From RBG-16-64-43 sp964353865 (GTDB lineage: Bacteria > Chloroflexota > Anaerolineae > Anaerolineales > RBG-16-64-43), in assembly GCA_964353865.1 (NCBI GenBank), contig CAYGXJ010000120.1:24038-88037 (forward strand): DNA of 64,000 nucleotides. Direction: 5' to 3'. The position numbers were made by a program, and so were the translations under genes. Below the pieces are notes generated by a model, which saw nothing but the letters and a program-made list of their open reading frames with translations, was not told the origin of the DNA and ran no database searches. The stretch's first letter is position 1; every line of letters starts with the position of its first letter. Below are positions 8,647 through 20,891 of this stretch, in pieces.

Positions 8647-9323
8647 GGGAGGAGGCGCCCAAGGATCTGCTGCACAAACACCACGCGGTCGATGAGCGCT
8701 GTGAGGCTGGCAGTCAGGGCCCCGGCGTAAAGCGCGCCGAAGGCCACCGCCAGGAATATCTCACCCACCCGCGCGAACGGCACCACCCACAGTGGGCGGG
8801 CCGGCGCCTCCCCGGCGCGCGGCCGCGCGCCGAAATGGAAGTAGGCCAGGGTCGTCACGGTGCCCACCAGAATGATCAGGTTGCTTAGCGTGCCCTCCAG
8901 ATCGAGGAACACCCCGCCGGACGACTGGCGCACCGGTGAAAGCGAAACGGCCGTGGCTGCAACTTGCGGGATGAGCGTCCCGGTGAGTGCACCGCCGATG
9001 GCCACCGCGGCCGCAAGCCCCACCAGGAACGCCATCGGCACGGAGCTGAGGACAGACAGGCGCGGGGTTGAACGCCCGATCATGAGCAGGACCATGATGA
9101 GCGGGATCCACAAGGCCGGATCGAGCCATGCCATCAGGTTGAGCATGCGACCGAAAAGCTGCGGCCACAAAACGCTCTGCCAGGCGACCGCGGCCAGATA
9201 GCCGGCCGTGACGCCGATGAGCAAGTGCGCGGCGATGCGGAACAGGACGTTGTCGCCCAGGACATAGGAAAGAATGGCCACGCTGAGGAAGAAGCCGAGA
9301 GCGGCCGCCGCAACATCACTCAT
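8643..9323 (-). CDS. Polytopic membrane protein, unknown function
   Basis: The 226-residue protein is almost entirely hydrophobic, with about seven predicted membrane segments and one short polar loop near residues 165-180 (HFGARPRAGEAPARP). I recognise no family motif. It starts inside the end of the zinc-ribbon/WL-motif gene (eight-base overlap) and its stop overlaps the start of the MutL-like gene (ATGA). Translational coupling on both sides implies the products are needed in matched amounts. A transporter or an assembly platform is possible, but nothing in the sequence decides this. Confidence 0.8.
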   Translation of the reverse strand: MSDVAAAALGFFLSVAILSYVLGDNVLFRIAAHLLIGVTAGYLAAVAWQSVLWPQLFGRMLNLMAWLDPALWIPLIMVLLMIGRSTPRLSVLSSVPMAFLVGLAAAVAIGGALTGTLIPQVAATAVSLSPVRQSSGGVFLDLEGTLSNLIILVGTVTTLAYFHFGARPRAGEAPARPLWVVPFARVGEIFLAVAFGALYAGALTASLTALIDRVVFVQQILGRLLP

Positions 9324-11472
9324 GGCTGGTCCTGCGCATCGAGATCACGCCGCGGCGAATGACGGAGGCCAGCCCGCCGATGAGCAGGATCAGCACCGCC
9401 GCCAGAACCGCCATACCGAATGCGTCCCACATCGAGTCCGCCACGCCCAGCCGCCCGCAGCGGCCGCTGGCCGGGTCGAGGGCATTCAGGCACTCATAGG
9501 CCTCGGCCCCTGCTAAGCCCACCACCATTCCCTGGACCGACGGAAATGCGCTCTCATAATAGGGCCGCGCCAGCGGCTCGGCCGCGGCGCTGACGATCGC
9601 CACCAACGGCACGGAGGGGACGGCCGTATGCACCTGTTCAATCCAGCTCTGCAGCGCCGCCGGGTCGGAGGCCACAACCAAGATGGCCGAGAAATTCGAC
9701 GAGGCGTGCAGCGCAGCGACCATCCCCGCATCCCAGCCTTCAGGTGCCGACTGGCCGTAGACTGCCTGCCACGGATTGGCGGCGAAGGCACGCAAGCCAA
9801 TCGGGCCCGCGGGAAGGTAACCCAGCGGCAGGTAGTTGAACCCGCTTTGGTACTGCGGGTGGGCGGCGCGCGTACGCTTCATAAGGCGCTCGGCGAGCGC
9901 GACGCCCACCGGCCGCGTGGACACCGAGGCAATTGGGGCGCCGACGGTCATGACGTGGTCCAAGACGGCCAGCGCCGCCGCCTCGAGCTCGGCCGAGGCT
10001 GCCGCGTCGTAGTCCACGGCGAGCAGGAGCGGACGATCGCGAGGCAGGGAGTTGATGAGGTTGGCGGTCTGCAGAGTCTCGACCGCGATGACCGACGGAC
10101 GGGCGAAGACCGATGTCCCGGTGGCGCCGGGGACAATCATGGCCGCGACAAGGATCACCAAGACAGCCAGCCCGCCCCAGGGCCGGGCCTGGGGGCGCCG
10201 GCGGGCGCGCGGTACCGCGCGCGATTCGGGTGTGGAGACAATGCGTTGCAGCAGTTCGGCGTGTGCGGCGTGGGCCGGTTGGATGTCGAGCAAGCTGGGC
10301 AGCACCGGAGGATGGCGTCCGACTTCGGCTTCGACTTTGGGTGGCAAGACGCCGCGCAGTCCCGCGAGCGGCCCTGCCGACTCGACACGCTCTTCAGCCT
10401 CACCCGGCTCTCCTTTAGGCGCCAACGGTCCTTCCACAGGTCGCATGGCGCGCAACCACGGGGGCAAGACGGCCTGCTCCAAACTCTCCCCGGGCGCTTC
10501 TATCGGCGGCGGTGTGGGCGAGGAGCCTGCGGTCAGCCATTCGGGCAGAACGCCGGGCGCCAGCAATTCCTCGAGCGGAGGTGTCTCGATGGGCGCGGCG
10601 GGAACACCCGCGAGGCCAGGCACGTCCACGGGCGCGGCAGCCTCTTCGCGAGCGGAAACCAGCCAATCAGGAATCTCTTTCTCGGAGTATGCGCCGCGCA
10701 ATTCATCATCTTCGCTCGCGAACGCGGCCGGGGTTGCCGGTGCGGCGGGAGGTACGGCCTCTGCAGGAGCAGGAGCTGGCGCGGGCGCAGGCGGCTGCAC
10801 ATCGCTCAGCCAGGTCGGCACATTGCCCTCGCCGCCCGCCGGCTGCGGACCTGGGGCTGCGGTTGGACCCGTGGCGAGGTCTTCATGCGGAGCGTGCATC
10901 CAGTCCGGAGGCAAACCCTCGCCCGTGGCTTGGGGCGCGGGGAAGGAAGGCGCGGGGGCAGCGCCCGGCGTGCCTTCTACTGCGCGCCGTGCGCGCAGGC
11001 GCTTAAGCCACTCGGGTTCGTCTTCTTCAGAGGCAGGTTCCGCAGGGGTCGTCGCAGCCGAGGCCGGCGGCCTTGCCTCGCCAGATGAGGCGAATGCGGG
11101 CACAGGACCGTAGGGCTCAGCCGGTTTTCCAAGGCCGAATACACCCTCGGCCGGTGAGGTGGCGCCGGATGGCGCGGGGCTCTCGTCGTCGGTGCGCGTA
11201 CGGATGCGTGAGAGCCAATCGCTGGCCTCCTGATCGGAGGGAGCCTCGGGCTCGCCGGAAAGCTCGCGCGTCCCGCCTGGCGTTGGGCTTCCCTGGTCTC
11301 TCAAACGCGAAAGCCAATCGGGCACCGTCTCGCCGCCGGAGGCCGAGGGCTCAGCAGCCCCCAGAGGCGCGGCGCCCGGGCCCACCGGCTTGAGGCGTGC
11401 CTGGCAATAGAGACAGGTCTCTGCCTCTTCCGCATTGGGCTTGCCACACATCGGGCAACGAACGTCAGCCAT
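9316..11472 (-). CDS. Zinc-ribbon membrane protein with eight repeated Trp-Leu motifs
   Basis: The 718-residue product begins with a zinc ribbon (C6, C9, C20, C23). About 400 residues of low-complexity Pro/Ala/Gly/Glu sequence follow, carrying eight short motifs of the form [P/S]-x-W-[L/M], at W53, W86, W155, W191, W221, W270, W312 and W339. Several continue as WLSRLR, WLSRIR or WLKRLR. A membrane segment spans about 436-456, a folded domain of roughly 230 residues follows, and a second membrane segment lies near the C-terminus (about 685-705). The motif array looks like a multivalent binding tail on one side of the membrane. The start at 11472 has a GGAGAGG ribosome-binding site. I know no function for it. 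Confidence 0.85.
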   Translation of the reverse strand: MADVRCPMCGKPNAEEAETCLYCQARLKPVGPGAAPLGAAEPSASGGETVPDWLSRLRDQGSPTPGGTRELSGEPEAPSDQEASDWLSRIRTRTDDESPAPSGATSPAEGVFGLGKPAEPYGPVPAFASSGEARPPASAATTPAEPASEEDEPEWLKRLRARRAVEGTPGAAPAPSFPAPQATGEGLPPDWMHAPHEDLATGPTAAPGPQPAGGEGNVPTWLSDVQPPAPAPAPAPAEAVPPAAPATPAAFASEDDELRGAYSEKEIPDWLVSAREEAAAPVDVPGLAGVPAAPIETPPLEELLAPGVLPEWLTAGSSPTPPPIEAPGESLEQAVLPPWLRAMRPVEGPLAPKGEPGEAEERVESAGPLAGLRGVLPPKVEAEVGRHPPVLPSLLDIQPAHAAHAELLQRIVSTPESRAVPRARRRPQARPWGGLAVLVILVAAMIVPGATGTSVFARPSVIAVETLQTANLINSLPRDRPLLLAVDYDAAASAELEAAALAVLDHVMTVGAPIASVSTRPVGVALAERLMKRTRAAHPQYQSGFNYLPLGYLPAGPIGLRAFAANPWQAVYGQSAPEGWDAGMVAALHASSNFSAILVVASDPAALQSWIEQVHTAVPSVPLVAIVSAAAEPLARPYYESAFPSVQGMVVGLAGAEAYECLNALDPASGRCGRLGVADSMWDAFGMAVLAAVLILLIGGLASVIRRGVISMRRTSHE

Positions 11473-11510
11473 GCCTCTCCAGATCCGGTCTCACGCCTCG
11501 GCGGCGGCCA

Positions 11511-12125
11511 TCACCGCTCGTAGGGTTGGTCGAACCCAAGCAGGACTCTCAGGCCCGTGGCCGTTGCGCCAAGAGCGACGCCCAGGATGATGCCGCGCGC
11601 GCCAGCCACCGCCGGCACTTGAGCGATCCAGTTGCGCAACCCCTCCAAGAAGGGCAGCGAGATGAACGGCAGAGGCGCCGTTCCAAGCAAAACCAGAAAG
11701 GCGGTGAGAAAAAACACGAGCGTCCCGAGCGCCTGCCGCCGGAAGAGGAGCCGCACGCCGGCCAGCAACAACACCACGGCCAGCAGTCCCATCAGGCCAA
11801 TCTCCAGCGGCCGTTGGATCTCTGAGACGACCCACACCGAGTACGGGTGGGCCGGCCCGAACAAGACCACCACCGCGAAGACGCTGAAGAGCGAGATGAC
11901 CATGAAGATGCTGTACAGATGCCCGGGCCGTTGCTCGCGGATCTTGCGCAGGTGAACCTGGAGCAGGTTGCCCACACCCAGCAGCAACGCGACCGTGCCG
12001 ATGATCATGCCGCTGCGCAGCATGACATCCCGCACAGAGGCAAAGAAGGCACCCGGGAGGAAATACCCGAGCAGCATGATGGCGCCGGTGAGTATGGCGA
12101 CGATGACCGAAGCCTTGATCCTCAC
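11511..12125 (-). CDS. Small polytopic membrane protein
   Basis: The 204-residue product has about six hydrophobic segments, with a basic loop near residues 60-67 and another near 127-131. No signature was recognised. The GTG start at 12125 overlaps the stop of the upstream gene (GTGA), and 38 bases separate its stop from the start of the WL-motif gene. It is one of several membrane proteins in the operon and probably forms part of the same complex, which is an inference from gene order only. Confidence 0.8.
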   Translation of the reverse strand: MRIKASVIVAILTGAIMLLGYFLPGAFFASVRDVMLRSGMIIGTVALLLGVGNLLQVHLRKIREQRPGHLYSIFMVISLFSVFAVVVLFGPAHPYSVWVVSEIQRPLEIGLMGLLAVVLLLAGVRLLFRRQALGTLVFFLTAFLVLLGTAPLPFISLPFLEGLRNWIAQVPAVAGARGIILGVALGATATGLRVLLGFDQPYER

Positions 12126-12868
12126 AGCAACCCCAATGAGCGCACGACGGCCAGGCCCACGATGGCGGCGATGACCAGCCAGCGCAGGATATCTTGCGCC
12201 TGCAGGCTGGCGGCATGTGCGCGATTCACATGCAGGTAGGCTCCGGAGGCAAAGAGCTCTTCGCCGATAAGCGGATGATCGGCCGTGACGTAGAGGGCGG
12301 TCTGGCCCTGAACATCGAGCGTGCCGCCGATGACGGTGCCGCGCCGCGCTCCAGATTCGGCGATCAGGGCGGCTTCCGGGCCGACGGCTCCCAACACAAT
12401 GGTGGCGGTGACGTCTTCATCGGGCGCTGTGTGCATGGCACCGGCGGCGTAGCCTTGAGCTCCCACGCCGGTCACCCGCCCCAGCAAGGGATCGTAGCGG
12501 TCTTCTGCGCGCTGCTGGCGGAAGGCGACCCGCAGCACATCTTGGGCGAGCAGCGCCACCGCGCCATCGCCCGAGGTGGCCAGGGGCGGTTTGTCGGAGA
12601 CCGACCCGGCCGTGGCTATTTGCGAGAGGGTCGAAAGGCCAATGAGCGATGCAGCGGAATCGTTGGAGGTGAGCGACCCTGAGCCAAGCGCCACATGCAA
12701 GCGCGTGCCCGCCTCAACCGAGCGGCCCAGGTCGACCGCCAATGCATCGAAGGGCGGCAAATGGCGAAAGGTCGGCCACGTCGCACGGCGCGTGAGGCTG
12801 AAGGCTAAGATCAGCGCGGCCATCAGAACGGCCACGGCAAATGCGACCCACCCGATCAGCGCATCCAC
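12122..12868 (-). CDS. Membrane protein with N- and C-terminal anchors (possibly DUF6754)
   Basis: The 248-residue product has an N-terminal membrane helix (about 4-25), a soluble domain of about 190 residues rich in small residues, and a C-terminal helix (about 228-247). The soluble part contains SVEAGTRLHVALGSGSL, GAVALLAQDV and TADHPLIGEELFASGAYL. The layout resembles proteins labelled DUF6754 in Anaerolineae, an identification made from memory and not verified. The GTG start at 12868 has a GGGAGG ribosome-binding site eight bases upstream. It overlaps the next gene by four bases and follows the 95-residue leader gene of the operon by 23 bases. Confidence 0.75.
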   Translation of the reverse strand: MDALIGWVAFAVAVLMAALILAFSLTRRATWPTFRHLPPFDALAVDLGRSVEAGTRLHVALGSGSLTSNDSAASLIGLSTLSQIATAGSVSDKPPLATSGDGAVALLAQDVLRVAFRQQRAEDRYDPLLGRVTGVGAQGYAAGAMHTAPDEDVTATIVLGAVGPEAALIAESGARRGTVIGGTLDVQGQTALYVTADHPLIGEELFASGAYLHVNRAHAASLQAQDILRWLVIAAIVGLAVVRSLGLL

Positions 12869-12891
12869 CTGGCGAAGCCTCCCTGCCTACC

Positions 12892-13179
12892 TCAGGAAGT
12901 GGGTCCGACCGATTGGCCGGGGGAGGGCATCTCGCCCGCTGGGCCTCGCTCTTCATCAAGCCAGGCCAGCCAGCGGGTCAGGGTGCCATCACTTACCCAT
13001 GCTGAAAGCAGCGGTTCGGAGAGATGCAAGAGTTGCGCCGCGAAGAAGCGCAAGCCCGGTTCGTCGTTCAGGAGTTGGACCAGGAATGGGGGACCGGTCG
13101 AGCCTGCCGGCGCATCCTTCGGCGTCGTGCCCATGCGCGGTTCAGTCGGTCGTGCTCCTGGCAGATGCGTGAGCCGCAT
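12892..13179 (-). CDS. Small protein opening the MutL-like operon
   Basis: This is a 95-residue hypothetical protein. The N-terminal third is Pro/Arg/Gly-rich; the centre (about 30-75) is predicted helical with FLVQLLNDEPGLRFF and LTRWLAWLDEER; the tail is polar. The WLxWLDEE piece recalls the Trp-Leu motifs of the WL protein downstream. I chose the ATG at 13179 because a GGACGGGGGA purine stretch precedes it and a TATACT box lies about 30 bases upstream; longer in-frame versions would read through that promoter. It ends 23 bases before the next gene. It could be a mediator or small regulator, but no function can be assigned. Confidence 0.6.
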   Translation of the reverse strand: MRLTHLPGARPTEPRMGTTPKDAPAGSTGPPFLVQLLNDEPGLRFFAAQLLHLSEPLLSAWVSDGTLTRWLAWLDEERGPAGEMPSPGQSVGPTS

Positions 13180-13207
13180 TTTCCCCCGTCCTTGTCGGAC
13201 GCGGTCG

Positions 13208-13213
13208 AGTATA
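13208..13213 (-). promoter_or_regulatory. Candidate -10 box of the MutL-like operon
   Basis: TATACT on the minus strand lies 28 bases upstream of the ATG at 13179, in an otherwise GC-rich stretch. No good -35 box is seen at the expected distance. Confidence 0.4.
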
Positions 13214-13268
13214 GCACAGGATTTTGGGCCATGTGCCCCCGCCGGAGCCGCATCGCTGCGGGCTCGGC

Positions 13269-14231
13269 TCACAAGCGCAGGCCCCACACCTCGCGCACCT
13301 CGTCCCCCCAGCGCGCATGCGCCGGAGCGTCGGCGCGCCGCTCATCATCTGCCCAGGTATGTATCTGGCTGCGGTCGAGGCGCGCCGCACAGTCTCCGAG
13401 CGCGGCCCACATTCGCGGCGAGAGGCGGCCGTCGGGAGTCCAAACGTGGGCCGTGACCGCGCCCGCCGCGAACGGCATGTCTTCCAAAACCACCCGCGCC
13501 CGCTCGCGGCCCGATCGCAGCGCGAGATCGGCGGCCACGAGGGTCCCCGGGGAGCGAGCGTCGTGCGGCGGGCGCTCGTCCGGGTCGAGGCGATCCCACA
13601 TCTGTGCGGCCGAGCCGATGCCCCCAAGCGCCATTCCCCACCCGGCGGGAAGGGGCGCCGGCGCGAGCTCACATGGATCGCGGTCATACAGAATGTTGCG
13701 CAGGTTGGCGTGGACGGTCAGCGCGCGGCAGCGCCGCCAACAGGCCACACCGAAGCGTGAGTAGAAGCCCGGCGCGGAAGCGTTGCTGACGCTCAACGTC
13801 TCGCAGCCACGTTCGCGCGCCCTTTTCATGAGTGACAGCATCAGCGCACTGCCGAGGCCGCGCCCGGTAAGCCCGCGGCGAGTGTAGAGCACGCTCACGT
13901 TGAGGTGCTTACCGAAGGGAGGCGGCTCATCGCCAAAGTAAGCCTCGGCCTCAGCGCACACGGCGCCCTCCAGTTCGGCCACCAGGGCCACGCGCCAGGG
14001 ACTTTGCATGTGCGCGAGGTGCCGCCGGCACAGCGCCTCATCCATCCACGGGCCGCCGTTCATCCATCGCTCGAAGGCAGTCAGCGTCTCGTACTCGGAC
14101 CAGATGGGCTGGCCGTGTGCATCCCAGCCCTTCCAGGCGATCACATCCGAACGATGGACGAGGCCGATCGCGGCGGCGTCGTCAGGGCGCGCCGGGCGAA
14201 CGAAACATTCGCCGGGATGAGTCGCCCTCAT
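13269..14231 (-). CDS. GNAT-family N-acetyltransferase
   Basis: GNAT enzymes transfer an acyl group from acetyl-CoA to an amine. From the ATG at 14231 the protein has 320 residues. The acetyl-CoA pyrophosphate loop is seen as RRGLTGRGLGSALM at about 118-131, followed by the usual amphipathic helix and a NASAPGFYSRFG segment typical of the last strand and helix of the fold. The remaining roughly 130 residues form a C-terminal extension that may be a second, degenerate GNAT-like half. The frame stays open further upstream, but similarity to the fold begins at the chosen start. The substrate cannot be inferred. It is divergent from the pyruvate:ferredoxin oxidoreductase gene. Confidence 0.82.
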   Translation of the reverse strand: MRATHPGECFVRPARPDDAAAIGLVHRSDVIAWKGWDAHGQPIWSEYETLTAFERWMNGGPWMDEALCRRHLAHMQSPWRVALVAELEGAVCAEAEAYFGDEPPPFGKHLNVSVLYTRRGLTGRGLGSALMLSLMKRARERGCETLSVSNASAPGFYSRFGVACWRRCRALTVHANLRNILYDRDPCELAPAPLPAGWGMALGGIGSAAQMWDRLDPDERPPHDARSPGTLVAADLALRSGRERARVVLEDMPFAAGAVTAHVWTPDGRLSPRMWAALGDCAARLDRSQIHTWADDERRADAPAHARWGDEVREVWGLRL

Positions 14232-14633
14232 CGGACGCACGCCAGGCGGCCCGCCTGTGTGCTGCCAACCGGCGGTGTCACCCCTGGCCGCGCAAGATAC
14301 AAGTCGGGTAATGCCTGCGCGTGTGCAACGCGCGAGCCAGGACGAGGCAGAAATGCGGGCCAACATGCATGCGCGCCGGGAATTCCCATATTTCAGATAC
14401 AAATAGAATGACAGCCTTCTCGCATTTTCGTGCCTATCGTCACTCGCCGCATCGCGCGCCCGGCAATACAAATACTAGGATGTAGAAGAGGCTGTGCGCG
14501 CCATCGCCGCACTCCACGTTGTGCACCTCCGACAGCTTTGCGCCTCCTCAGCCAACAACAGACGGCACAACGCGGCACGCGCGAGAGGTTGCGGGCACAG
14601 CCCTGCGCGCCGCGACACCTGGGAGAAAGGTCC
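14232..14633. other. Divergent intergenic region, AT-richer patch
   Basis: These 402 bases separate the acetyltransferase (minus) from pyruvate:ferredoxin oxidoreductase (plus). A relatively AT-rich patch at about 14386-14480 includes TAGAAT at 14404-14409 and probably holds promoters. A GGAGAAAGG ribosome-binding site stands before the ATG at 14634. No convincing small gene was found. Confidence 0.5.
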
Positions 14634-18209
<3,576 letters not shown>

Positions 18210-18222
18210 GTCAGCCTTTCAG

Positions 18223-18254
18223 GCGGGGCGCCCCGGCGATCGCGGGCGCCCCGC
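18223..18254 (+). terminator. Intercistronic hairpin after nifJ
   Basis: A perfect 11-bp GC-rich stem (18223-18233 with 18244-18254) closes a ten-base loop. No T-run follows, so it may protect the upstream mRNA or attenuate transcription into the next gene rather than end it. Confidence 0.5.
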
Positions 18255-18289
18255 TGCACGACCTGCCCATGGTTCTTAGGAGACCGCCC

Positions 18290-19294
18290 ATGCCCGACCT
18301 GACCACCTCATACCTCGGACTGCCGCTCAGGAACCCGTTGGTGGCATCCGCCTCGCCTCTTTCAAAGAAGTTGGACCGCGTGCGGCGGCTGGAAGACGCA
18401 GGCATTGCCGCCATCGTGCTCTACTCGCTGTTCGAGGAGCAGATCACGCATCAACAACTCGAACTCGATCACTATCTGACGCGCGGCACCGAGACGTATG
18501 CCGAGGCGCTGACCTACTTCCCCGACCTGGGCCAGTACAACCTTGGGCCGGAAGCCTATCTCGAGTATATCCAGAAGGTGAAGCAGGCCACGCGCATTCC
18601 CATCATCGCCAGCCTGAACGGCATTTCTGCAGGCGGCTGGGTGGATTATGCACGCCGCATTCAGGAGGCGGGGGCCGATGCGCTCGAACTAAACCTGTAC
18701 TACCTGCCGACGAGCGTGGATCTCACCGGCGCCGTGCTCGAAGATGATTATGTCAACCTGGTCCGGCGCATTCGATCGATCGTTCGCATCCCGCTGGCCG
18801 TCAAACTCAGCCCGTTCTTCACTTCAATCCCCAACATGGCGCAGCGCCTGACGGAGTCTGGCGCCAACGGCCTGGTCCTCTTCAATCGCTTCTACCAGCC
18901 CGATCTCGATCTGGAGACGCTGGAGGTGGTGCCCACCCTGGAACTCAGCCGCTCGGCCGAGTTGCGCCTTCCGTTGCGCTGGGTAGCCATTCTCTACGGG
19001 CGAGTCGCGGCGGACCTGGCGATTACTGGCGGCGTGCACTCAGTGCAGGATGTGATCAAGTCTGCGATGGCCGGCGCGAGCGCCGTGATGATGGCCTCCG
19101 AATTCATCGAACACGGCGTGGGGCGCGTCACGCAGATTCTGGGCGACCTGCAGGCCTGGATAGATCAGCGCGATTACGCCTCCATCGGCCAGATGAAGGG
19201 CAGCATGAGCCAGCGCGCCGTGCGCGAGCCAGCCGCCTTCGAGCGCGCCAACTATATGAAGGCGCTCAGCTCGTTCGACAATCGCCTGCCGTAG
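18290..19294 (+). CDS. Dihydroorotate dehydrogenase-like flavoprotein
   Basis: The 334-residue protein has the TIM-barrel layout of class 1 dihydroorotate dehydrogenases. It starts with TSYLGLPLRNPLVASASPLS, and shows NGISAGGWVDYARRIQEAGADALELNLYYLP in two adjoining pieces and VKLSPFF for FMN and substrate binding. A phosphate-binding end follows (ITGGVHSVQDVIKSAMAGAS). Proteins of this subgroup often sit directly after nifJ, and their true substrate is not established; pyrimidine synthesis is only one possibility. I chose the ATG at 18290, which has an AGGAGA site; the earlier start at 18269 would place that site inside the gene. Confidence 0.88.
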   Translation: MPDLTTSYLGLPLRNPLVASASPLSKKLDRVRRLEDAGIAAIVLYSLFEEQITHQQLELDHYLTRGTETYAEALTYFPDLGQYNLGPEAYLEYIQKVKQATRIPIIASLNGISAGGWVDYARRIQEAGADALELNLYYLPTSVDLTGAVLEDDYVNLVRRIRSIVRIPLAVKLSPFFTSIPNMAQRLTESGANGLVLFNRFYQPDLDLETLEVVPTLELSRSAELRLPLRWVAILYGRVAADLAITGGVHSVQDVIKSAMAGASAVMMASEFIEHGVGRVTQILGDLQAWIDQRDYASIGQMKGSMSQRAVREPAAFERANYMKALSSFDNRLP

Positions 19295-19721
19295 CGCATC
19301 GCGCCGGGCTTCGCTGGCGCGGGAACGACGCCCTTCGCCCTACCCCCTGCCCCCTCCCCTCAATGGTCATGGAGGGGGAGTTCTATTCTCTGGGGAGTGG
19401 GGAGTAATGCTCCCCATCCCGCTTCGCGGGACAGGCTTTCAGATGCCCACACTCCTCACGAGTCTGCTGGGGAACGGCACAACGCGCATGAGGTGCATTG
19501 GCCCGTGTGCAGTAATTGTCGGCGTCCCGGCGTATTCGAAGTGGGGACCCAGGGTCCGTGCTCCGGGGATCTTCTGGCAGGAATGGGCCGAGTGGATTCC
19601 CGCCAGGCTCACGCGGGAATGAGGACCTTGTCACACGCGCGCCTACTTCCAAGACACGCGTCGAGCCATGCCGTGCACTACCTAGCTGAGTTGGGTGAAA
19701 TGATGTTGCAGGTGCGCCGAA
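19295..19721. other. Convergent intergenic region with hairpins
   Basis: No credible gene is present in these 427 bases. A hairpin with stem CCCCCTCC/GGAGGGGG (19350-19357 with 19371-19378), followed by AGTTCTATTCT, could terminate the DHOD-like gene. An inverted repeat ATTCCCGC/GCGGGAAT lies at 19596-19603 and 19613-19620, and a short CCCGCTTCGCGGG hairpin lies near 19428. These resemble small intergenic repeat elements. Confidence 0.5.
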
Positions 19722-20885
19722 TCAGGGAGTGGGGCTCGGCGTTATCGTGGCCGAGAGTTCCGCCGCCAGCCAGCCCTCGTGTCCCTGCGCGTCTCGCACG
19801 AGCACCCACATCCGGCCACTAGCCTCGATCGGCTCTCCTAGGATCTCGATCAGCGCTCCCTCCTCAAGCGAACCGGTGATATCTCCAGCGGGAGCACCGC
19901 GCAGCAAGGCCCCCTGCCCGTCGGTGTGCCACACGATGGCCATGACCGGAACCGAGGTCGGCGTCGGCGTCGAGGTTGGCACGGGAGTGAGGCTGGGCGC
20001 CACCGTTGCCGAGGCAGGCGGCGGTGAGGTCGACGATGGCGTGGGGCTCGGAGTTGCGCTCGCCGTCGCCGTGGGCGTGAGCGTGGGGACGAAGACAAAA
20101 CCGGACGGCCCCTGACGCGATAGCAGCACAAATGCGAGCAGTACCATGCCGGCCGCCGCGAGCCCGGCCACAGCCGGCCCCCAGGCGCCGAGAACCGCCC
20201 CGAGCGCGGGCCGGATGCCGAGTACCAGGTAGACAAGCATGCCGGCGACAAATGCAATCGAGGCATAGACCAACACCACCTCGAGTGCGGCCGCGGCTTC
20301 TCGCAATTCGCCGCTACCCAGACTCCACCCGGCTGTAGCCGTCGGCACGAGAAGCAGAAACGAAAGAGCGGCACTGGGCAGGCGCGCCTCGCTTGGGGCG
20401 CGTGCCAGGCGCAATGCCAGCCAGGCCGAAGCAGCCGCGGCCAACACTACTTCCACCCAACCGGCCACCACACTCGAGGCAAGCGGCGCAGCAGGCACGA
20501 CACGCACAAGGTTGGCCAGCCAGCCGCCGAGGGCGGTCACCGCCAGCACAAGCACCCAGCCGATGAGCAAGCCCGCCAGATTGCGCAGCGCGTGACGCAC
20601 GGAGCCCGCGGCGGCGCCCAGTGAAAGACCGGGCAACGGCGAGAGCAGAGGAGCAGCCAGTGCCGCCGTGACTTGCAGCGCCGGCGAGCGGAGCCCATAC
20701 GCCAGCACCATCAGCCCCGCGGCAGCCAACATGAAGAGGAAGAAATCGAACGTCGGAATGGCGCGCCCGGCCAGGCCACCGAACAGGCGGGCCTTCTCTT
20801 CGTCGTGCAGAGCTTCCCACCAGGCGTGGGTACGTCGGCGAACGGGGGTCTCGTCCTCGGAGGATATCGGCATGAGCGGAGCCAT
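19722..20885 (-). CDS. DUF389-like membrane protein with C-terminal SH3-type domain
   Basis: The 387-residue protein begins with a cytoplasmic stretch (about 1-45), followed by about seven membrane segments between 46 and 258. The first two, with SPALQVTAALAAPLLSPLPG, resemble the DUF389 membrane family. A Thr/Pro/Ser-rich linker (about 265-318) leads to a small domain of about 60 residues, with GALLRGAPAGDITGSLEEGALIEI and HEGWLAAE in separate pieces, typical of bacterial SH3-like domains that bind cell wall. The domain order suggests a membrane core with an external wall-binding arm. It follows the HAD gene by six bases. The function is unknown. Confidence 0.75.
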   Translation of the reverse strand: MAPLMPISSEDETPVRRRTHAWWEALHDEEKARLFGGLAGRAIPTFDFFLFMLAAAGLMVLAYGLRSPALQVTAALAAPLLSPLPGLSLGAAAGSVRHALRNLAGLLIGWVLVLAVTALGGWLANLVRVVPAAPLASSVVAGWVEVVLAAAASAWLALRLARAPSEARLPSAALSFLLLVPTATAGWSLGSGELREAAAALEVVLVYASIAFVAGMLVYLVLGIRPALGAVLGAWGPAVAGLAAAGMVLLAFVLLSRQGPSGFVFVPTLTPTATASATPSPTPSSTSPPPASATVAPSLTPVPTSTPTPTSVPVMAIVWHTDGQGALLRGAPAGDITGSLEEGALIEILGEPIEASGRMWVLVRDAQGHEGWLAAELSATITPSPTP

Positions 20886-20891
20886 GATCGG

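Noticed and set aside
9628..11088. 486-residue plus-strand frame opposite the WL-motif gene
   Set aside because: The minus frame has a zinc ribbon, repeated motifs, membrane helices and coupled neighbours; the plus frame has none.
19397..19822. Possible gene between the DHOD-like and DUF389-like genes
   Set aside because: The frame runs over hairpins and into the antisense of the SH3 domain, with no motif or ribosome-binding site.
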